Part shown: piece after piece, positions 7,713 through 12,084 of the stretch
Layout of the letters: each line of letters starts with the position of its first letter
How positions within the stretch are numbered: the first letter of the stretch is position 1
DNA from: CAYFKJ01 sp964401845
GTDB taxonomy: Bacteria; Pseudomonadota; Alphaproteobacteria; UBA2966
DNA length: 12,084 nucleotides
Assembly: GCA_964401845.1 (NCBI GenBank)
Contig: CAYOAD010000126.1
Coordinates: forward strand, 1-12,084
Direction: 5' to 3'
Made by a program: the position numbers and the translations under genes
The notes under the pieces: model-generated
Database searches by the model: none
What the model was told of the DNA's origin: nothing
The model's input: the letters and a program-made list of their open reading frames with translations, nothing else

Positions 7713-8987
7713 TTACGCCGTCAGGAATTCCGTCCAGCGTTTCACGAGGTAATCGTTCTCCTTCATGATGGAATTCCATACGGCGATCTTCTTGAATCGT
7801 TGCTCGTATGAACCGCCATCGCGCACAAGGCCTTTATCGATCAGCGGGTTGCCGAAGGGATCGGGCAGTTCCTTGGCCGCCGGCTTGCCTTCGTACCAGA
7901 AGTCCCACTCGTCCTTGGGCAGGTGTTTCTTGACCGGTTCGAACGCCGACATGTAGTAGCCCTGCCGGGCGACAAACGCGCCGGCCCAGCCGTCGAGCCA
8001 CCAATTAAGGTACTCATAGGCTTGATCGAGCTTCTTACCGGTGGCCTTGGCCGAAATCGACCAGGCGCCGTGCCAGCCGCGCATACCTTCCTTCGGCGAG
8101 GCGTAGATGCACTTGACGCCCTCGGCGTTGACCGCCGTGACGGCGGGCGACCACATGCTCTGCAGGATAACCTCGCCGGACACCATCAGGTTGACGGACT
8201 GGCCAAAGGTTTCCCAGAACGCGCGGAAGTGGCCTTCCTTCTTCTTCTTGATCAGGAAGTTGATCAGGAAATCGATCTCATCCCTGGTCATGTCACCCTT
8301 GTCGCCGAACTTTCTCAGACCCAGCGCCTCGACGCCCATGGCGGCATCCATGACACCGACCTGGGGTACGTTGATGAGCGCAACCTGACCTTTGAAATCG
8401 GAGCTGAACATCTCAGCCCAGCTTTCGATATCGCGTCCGGTATCCGCGGGCGCATAGCCCAAGCTGTCGGCGTTGTGGATAGTGGGGAGTGCCGAAATCC
8501 AGCGCGACGGACCCTTGGTCCGCTTGCCGTCCTTGTCGACCCACATCTGCTTGACCGGCGCATCGCCGTCGCCGATCTGGGATCCTGGCGTCAACATGCC
8601 GGTTTTGGTCAGGTTCGAAACCTTGTCCCAGTTCGTGATGCGATTTGTGTCGATGGGCTGGAAGACGCCCGCCGGAATCATTGCGTCGAACATGTCGAAG
8701 TAACATTCGGAAACTTCGAACTGGTCGTTCTGGTTAAGGCCCTTGCCGAACAGGGCGCCATAACCCATGGCCGTACCATTGACGCCGAATCCTATGTCCT
8801 TCGCAGCCCTACTCTGGATTTCGTTGATGACGCTGACACCCAGTCCGATGGTGCGAAGCGGGTCGGCAGCTTCTACGATGGCAGGAAAACCGACTATCGA
8901 CCCGGCTGCAACAGTGCCGGCGGCTCCTCCCACGAACGTCCGGCGGGTAATGTCCTTGCCGGGTACTCTGCGTTTGCTCTTAGCCAT
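7713..8987 (-). CDS. ABC transporter substrate-binding protein (PotD-like family) with Tat signal
   Basis: This periplasmic solute-binding protein (424 aa) delivers substrate to the two permeases. The N-terminus carries a twin-arginine motif TRRTFVGG (Arg15-Arg16), a weakly hydrophobic Gly/Ala-rich stretch to about residue 36, and a likely cleavage site near VEA (38-40). Tat export suggests it folds in the cytoplasm. The body has the segments typical of the spermidine/putrescine-binding family, such as LINVPQVGVMDAAMG, FKGQVALIN, AYEYLNWWLDGWAG and the C-terminal WNSIMKENDYLVKRW. It lacks the asparagine-tryptophan start of classical PotD mature proteins and is longer (PotD is about 350 aa), so the ligand need not be a polyamine. 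The ATG at 8987 has AGGGGAG at 8994-9000 with 6-nt spacing. It is divergent from the hydantoinase gene. Confidence 0.9.
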   Translation of the reverse strand: MAKSKRRVPGKDITRRTFVGGAAGTVAAGSIVGFPAIVEAADPLRTIGLGVSVINEIQSRAAKDIGFGVNGTAMGYGALFGKGLNQNDQFEVSECYFDMFDAMIPAGVFQPIDTNRITNWDKVSNLTKTGMLTPGSQIGDGDAPVKQMWVDKDGKRTKGPSRWISALPTIHNADSLGYAPADTGRDIESWAEMFSSDFKGQVALINVPQVGVMDAAMGVEALGLRKFGDKGDMTRDEIDFLINFLIKKKKEGHFRAFWETFGQSVNLMVSGEVILQSMWSPAVTAVNAEGVKCIYASPKEGMRGWHGAWSISAKATGKKLDQAYEYLNWWLDGWAGAFVARQGYYMSAFEPVKKHLPKDEWDFWYEGKPAAKELPDPFGNPLIDKGLVRDGGSYEQRFKKIAVWNSIMKENDYLVKRWTEFLTA

Positions 8988-9073
8988 CTTCGTCTCCCCT
9001 TTGTGTTTATTGTTTTAGGTCGCCTCGAAAAATCGCTCCATGACAAACATAATCAGACAACGACCGAGGCATC

Positions 9074-9103
9074 TTGATGAATTCTTCGATCGCAGAACAT
9101 AAT
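9074..9103 (+). promoter_or_regulatory. Candidate sigma-70-type promoter for the hydantoinase gene
   Basis: TTGATG (9074-9079) and CATAAT (9098-9103) are separated by 18 bp in the AT-richer divergent intergenic region. Transcription would start near 9110, leaving a leader of about 80 nt before the GTG at 9191. It was found by eye, so the assignment is tentative. Confidence 0.4.
9082..9097. promoter_or_regulatory. Imperfect palindrome, possible operator
   Basis: TTCTTCGATCGCAGAA is a 16-bp inverted repeat with one mismatched pair. It lies entirely between the proposed -35 and -10 elements of the hydantoinase promoter. That is a position where a repressor could block transcription. No regulator gene is visible in the window. 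Confidence 0.35.
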
Positions 9104-9190
9104 AATGATACATTAGACTCATTCTGGAGGAAACTACCGAGACTTGAACCAGGACGTAAATAACCTGGAGTAAAACCGGGGAGGATCGGG

Positions 9191-10642
9191 GTGAGTGTAC
9201 TGATTAAGAATGGTCGGATAGTTACGGCGACCGACGATTACCAGGCTGACATATTTGTCAGCGGTTCCAAGGTCGACCTGATCGGTAAAAATTTATCGAT
9301 CGATGCCGATCAGGTTGTCGATGCCAGCGGAAAGCTAGTGATTCCGGGGGGTATCGATCCGCATACACATCTTGAACTGCCCTTCGGCGGCACCGTCACG
9401 TCGGACACGTTCGAAACCGGCACACGAGCAGCGGCTTTCGGCGGTACAACCTGCATTATAGATTTCGCGGTTCAGTTAAAGGGTGAGGATCCTCTCGCGG
9501 CACTCGAATCCTGGCATCTGAAGGCCGCTGGTAAGACCGCCGTCGACTACAGCTTTCACATGATTTTGACCGATGTTCCGGAAAGCCGGACGAAGGATAT
9601 GCGCCGTCTGGCAGACGAAGGCATCACCAGTTACAAGCTGTTCATGGCCTATCCCGGCGCCATGCTGTCGGACGACGGCACGATTTTCCGCGCCATGCGG
9701 CAAGCTGGCGAAGACGGCACGTTGGTCTGCATGCACGCCGAAAACGGCATCGTCATCGATGAATTGATAAAGATCGCCCTCTCGGAAGGACACATCGAGC
9801 CCAAGTATCACGCGCTGACCCGGCCCACCCGGCTGGAAGCGGAGGGCGTGCACCGGGCGTTGGCCATTGCCGAAGTCGCGAAATCACCCGTCTATATCGT
9901 GCATCTCTCCAGTTACGATTCGCTGCAGGAACTGCGTCTGGCTCAGGCCCGCGGCGTCATGGCCCATGCCGAAACCTGTCCGCAATACCTGCTCTTGGAT
10001 GTCACCTCCTATGACGAGCCCGGCTTCGACGGCGCCAAGTACGTGCTGACACCGCCCTTGCGGGAAAAGTGGAACCAGGAGGAATTGTGGCGGGGCCTGC
10101 GCGGTAATGCATTGCATGCGATTTCGACCGATCACTGCCCGTTCTGCCTCAAGGAACAAAAAGAACTGGGCAAAACCGATTTCAGCAAGATCCCCAACGG
10201 CGGTCCCGGCATCGAAAACCGCATGAGCCTGATCTACCATTATGGAGTCAACGGCGGCTATATCGATCTCAACCGTTTCGTCGAACTCACCTCGACGGCG
10301 CCCGCCAAGATTTTTGGCCTGTTCCCCAAAAAGGGCACGATCGCGGTCGGCAGCGACGCCGACATCGTCATCTTCGATCCCGAGCGTGAAGAAACCATCA
10401 GCTACTACAACAGCCACACCCACCACATGAACATCGACTACAACGCCTATGAAGGCATGCCGGTCAAGGGCTTTACCGAAACCGTCTTCAGCCGGGGCCG
10501 CATGATCATTGACAAGGGGCAGTATCTTGGCCGGGCCGGTGACGGCGAGTTCGTCAAACGCGGCGCCTACGGCGGTCTCTACACGCCAGGCCGTTCGGGT
10601 GAAATTCCCTCGCGCGCGCCCAGCTCGCGCCACGGGGGGTAG
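9191..10642 (+). CDS. hydA: Dihydropyrimidinase / D-hydantoinase
   Basis: This cytoplasmic binuclear metalloenzyme (483 aa) hydrolyses the ring of 5,6-dihydropyrimidines or 5-substituted hydantoins to N-carbamoyl amino acids. All metal ligands are in place: His58 and His60 (DPHTHLELPFGG), Lys149 to be carboxylated (YKLFMAYPGAM), His182 (MHAENG), His238 (VHLSS) and Asp314 (STDHCPF). These positions match known hydantoinases almost residue for residue. The C-terminal region has the usual sequence around SDADIVIFDP. The start is GTG at 9191, with GGGGAGGA at 9178-9185. It is divergent from the importer's solute-binding gene, which suggests a shared control region and a substrate brought in by that importer. 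The next pathway enzyme, an N-carbamoyl-amino-acid amidohydrolase, is not in the window. The first part of the gene is noticeably more AT-rich than the rest. Confidence 0.95.
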   Translation: MSVLIKNGRIVTATDDYQADIFVSGSKVDLIGKNLSIDADQVVDASGKLVIPGGIDPHTHLELPFGGTVTSDTFETGTRAAAFGGTTCIIDFAVQLKGEDPLAALESWHLKAAGKTAVDYSFHMILTDVPESRTKDMRRLADEGITSYKLFMAYPGAMLSDDGTIFRAMRQAGEDGTLVCMHAENGIVIDELIKIALSEGHIEPKYHALTRPTRLEAEGVHRALAIAEVAKSPVYIVHLSSYDSLQELRLAQARGVMAHAETCPQYLLLDVTSYDEPGFDGAKYVLTPPLREKWNQEELWRGLRGNALHAISTDHCPFCLKEQKELGKTDFSKIPNGGPGIENRMSLIYHYGVNGGYIDLNRFVELTSTAPAKIFGLFPKKGTIAVGSDADIVIFDPEREETISYYNSHTHHMNIDYNAYEGMPVKGFTETVFSRGRMIIDKGQYLGRAGDGEFVKRGAYGGLYTPGRSGEIPSRAPSSRHGG

Positions 10643-10645
10643 ATC

Positions 10646-11029
10646 TTATTTCAGGCCCAGCCACGCTTCTGCCGCCGCCGGGTCATTGAAAATCTCGAAG
10701 GTGTTTCCCGGCCCCGCTGTTTCGCTGACGATGGAATAAAGCTTCGCCATGGCGGCGTCGCTTTCCTTCAAGACCACCGTGGCGACGCGAACGGGTCCGC
10801 GTTGTTCGTCGGTATCCATCATGATTTCGGCGACTTTTTGGAAGCCTTCATAGGTAACCTCCAAAATCTCGATCTGGCGCAAATCGGAGATCGTCGGTAT
10901 GCCGAACGGCAATTCCGGATCCCGGCGCAAGCGGCTGATGCAGGACACCAAATCCTCGTCTGTCAAGGTGCCGGACCCTTCCATGCGAACGACTTTCATT
11001 TCATGATCAATGCGGTAGGTCATCGGCAT
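10646..11029 (-). CDS. Small SpoIIAA/STAS-like protein of unknown function
   Basis: This is a 127-aa soluble protein with no signal peptide or membrane segment. The layout is YRIDHEMKVVRMEGSGTLTDEDL, then helix, then ISDLRQIEILEVTYEGF, ending in FEIFNDPAAAEAWLGL. This resembles the small SpoIIAA/STAS-like proteins common in proteobacteria, where a beta-alpha fold begins with a short strand pair and ends with a helix containing AxxWLG. Molecular function is unknown, and no phosphorylatable serine can be assigned with confidence. The start may be the Met at 11029 or the Met two codons later (11023). Neither has a strong Shine-Dalgarno sequence. It converges with the hydantoinase gene (3 bp between stops) and is divergent from the DUF427 gene. 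Confidence 0.75.
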   Translation of the reverse strand: MPMTYRIDHEMKVVRMEGSGTLTDEDLVSCISRLRRDPELPFGIPTISDLRQIEILEVTYEGFQKVAEIMMDTDEQRGPVRVATVVLKESDAAMAKLYSIVSETAGPGNTFEIFNDPAAAEAWLGLK

Positions 11030-11100
11030 CAGTGTGATCCGTTACTGTTATTTCCGTTCGGGTGGACTAGATATGTTCCCAAGGCCATGGAGGATAAATG

Positions 11101-11904
11101 ATGGCGACGGAAATACCAGAGGTCAAACTCAGCCAGGGTTATATCGATCACCCCGGCTACGACGTGCACTTTGAGCCAAGCCCCAAATGGCTGCGGGTCA
11201 TGTTCGGCGGTGAAACCATCGCCGACAGTACGAAGGCCAAGCTGCTGTTCGAATCCCACCACATACCGGTTTATTATTTTCCGGTGGGCGACGTGCGCAT
11301 GGATCTGATGGAACGCACCGATCACGCCAGCCATTGCCCGTTCAAGGGAGATGCCAGTTACTGGACCGTCAACGCGGGCGGCCGGACCGCCGAAAACGCC
11401 ATGTGGGGGTATGAGGACCCGCTGCCCGAGGTGCCCGAACTGGCCGGTTACGTCGCCTTTTACTGGAACAAGGTGGATAAGTGGATGGAGGAGGACGAGG
11501 AGATTTTCGTCCATGCCCGCGATCCCTACAAACGCATCGACGTCATACCCAGCACACGGCGCGTCGATGTCGTGGCGGGCGGTGAAACCGTGGCGTCGTC
11601 CAGCCGCGCCATGTTCCTGTTCGAAACCGGATTGCCCACGCGCTACTACCTGCCGGCAGACGACGTCCGCATGGATTTGCTAAACCCCACCGACCATGAA
11701 ACAGCCTGCCCCTACAAGGGTCGCGCTAGTTACCATACGCTTGAGGTGAAGGGGGAGAGTTTCGACAACATCGTCTGGTACTACACCGATCCGTTGCCCG
11801 AGGTCGGCCGGATCAAGGACCATCTCTGTTTCTTCAACGAAAAAGTCGATGCCGTTCTGGTCGACGGCGAGCCGGAGGAAAAAGTCAAAACTCCCTGGTC
11901 GTGA
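11101..11904 (+). CDS. Tandem DUF427 domain protein
   Basis: This 267-aa soluble protein is made of two DUF427 (Pfam NTP_transf_9, PF04248) domains. The second repeats the first with an offset of about 124 residues. Shared landmarks in both halves are GGETxA, LFE, YYxP, DVRMDL, TDH, CPxKGxASY, W-x-Y-x-DPLPEV and KVD. The domain is a small beta-rich fold of undefined activity, and the conserved Asp, His and Cys residues could form a site. Two ATGs occur in a row (11098 and 11101). GGAGG at 11089-11093 is 7 nt from the second and 4 nt from the first, so 11101 is preferred. It is divergent from the SpoIIAA-like gene with about 70 bp between them. Its role next to a hydantoinase is unclear. Confidence 0.88.
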   Translation: MATEIPEVKLSQGYIDHPGYDVHFEPSPKWLRVMFGGETIADSTKAKLLFESHHIPVYYFPVGDVRMDLMERTDHASHCPFKGDASYWTVNAGGRTAENAMWGYEDPLPEVPELAGYVAFYWNKVDKWMEEDEEIFVHARDPYKRIDVIPSTRRVDVVAGGETVASSSRAMFLFETGLPTRYYLPADDVRMDLLNPTDHETACPYKGRASYHTLEVKGESFDNIVWYYTDPLPEVGRIKDHLCFFNEKVDAVLVDGEPEEKVKTPWS

Positions 11905-11959
11905 AATGGGGACAACCTTGGCACGGGGTCGCATTCGCATAATACGCACTTTGTCGTAC

Positions 11960-11988
11960 TTGACGGAGTGGACGAGGCATCCGCTAAT
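11960..11988 (+). promoter_or_regulatory. Candidate sigma-70-type promoter
   Basis: TTGACG (11960-11965) and GCTAAT (11983-11988) are separated by 17 bp. Downstream at the expected distance are a strong Shine-Dalgarno AGGAGGGG (12013-12020) and an ATG at 12026. Together they look like the start of a gene that the window otherwise does not contain. Confidence 0.35.
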
Positions 11989-12025
11989 GGACGTACGAAC
12001 AAAATTGTTTTCAGGAGGGGATTAG

Positions 12026-12034
12026 ATGAAGTGA
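12026..12034 (+). pseudogene. Possible start of a gene broken after two codons
   Basis: The ATG is 7 nt behind AGGAGG, but the frame reads Met-Lys-stop. The stop is formed exactly where sequence resembling an insertion element begins (12032). Promoter, ribosome binding site and start line up, so this may be the remnant 5' end of an interrupted gene. It could also be a chance ATG. Confidence 0.25.
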
Positions 12035-12084
12035 CCTGAAACCTTAAAAGTGGTCCGAGACGTTTGAGAGGATTTGGCGCATTC
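12032..12084. mobile_element. Possible left end of an IS3-like insertion sequence, cut by the window edge
   Basis: From 12032 the sequence begins TGACCTGAAACC, then has AAAAGTGGTCC and TTTGAGAGGA. This order resembles, from memory, the terminal inverted repeats and leader of IS3-family elements, which begin with TG. No transposase, second inverted repeat or target duplication is visible, so the call is tentative. Confidence 0.3.

Noticed and set aside
7923..9077. Long plus-strand open frame (384 codons) across the solute-binding gene
   Set aside because: It is antisense to a gene with a Tat signal and clear family motifs. Its translation has no recognisable domain and no ribosome binding site.
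9884..10633. Minus-strand frame of 249 codons inside the hydantoinase gene
   Set aside because: It is fully antisense to conserved catalytic motifs, with no start signal and no recognisable product.
10802..11101. Plus-strand frame of 99 codons upstream of the DUF427 gene
   Set aside because: It is antisense to the SpoIIAA-like gene and ends at the DUF427 start. It has no family signal.

Overview
The window is GC-rich, densely packed bacterial DNA. Codon use, the spermidine/putrescine-type ABC transporter and the HyuB and hydantoinase relatives all suggest an alphaproteobacterium or a close proteobacterial relative. This taxonomic call is inference. No rRNA, tRNA or CRISPR array was seen.

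Plus strand, left part (1-5783): the window opens inside a HyuB-type (hydantoinase B/oxoprolinase) subunit gene. After a 75-bp gap comes a very long membrane-anchored SPFH/flotillin-like coiled-coil protein (910 aa). Only 22 bp further on lies a PotA-like ABC transporter ATPase. The SPFH gene carries an internal tandem duplication of about 200 aa, and each copy contains three exact-period 29-residue repeats.

Minus strand, middle part (5786-8987): the rest of the ABC importer is encoded convergently. In transcription order it is a Tat-exported solute-binding protein, a strong terminator-like hairpin, a PotB-like permease and a PotC-like permease. The two permease genes are coupled, because the ribosome binding site of the second lies in the last codons of the first. 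The importer is therefore split: its ATPase is co-oriented with the flotillin-like gene, and its other subunits are on the opposite strand.

Right part (8988-12084): a 203-bp AT-richer divergent promoter region separates the solute-binding protein from a dihydropyrimidinase/D-hydantoinase with all expected metal ligands. Convergent to that is a small SpoIIAA/STAS-like protein. Divergent from the small protein is a protein with two tandem DUF427 domains. The last 180 bp hold a plausible promoter, a good ribosome binding site and an ATG whose frame ends after two codons. The sequence from 12032 onward resembles the end of an IS3-family element, so this may be a gene interrupted at its start.

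A coherent reading (inference) is a locus for uptake and ring-opening of cyclic amides such as hydantoins or dihydropyrimidines. The importer would bring in the substrate, the hydantoinase would open the ring, and the HyuA/HyuB enzyme (HyuA presumably upstream) would handle a related lactam. The flotillin-like scaffold would organise the transporter in the membrane. The true substrate cannot be read from the sequence.
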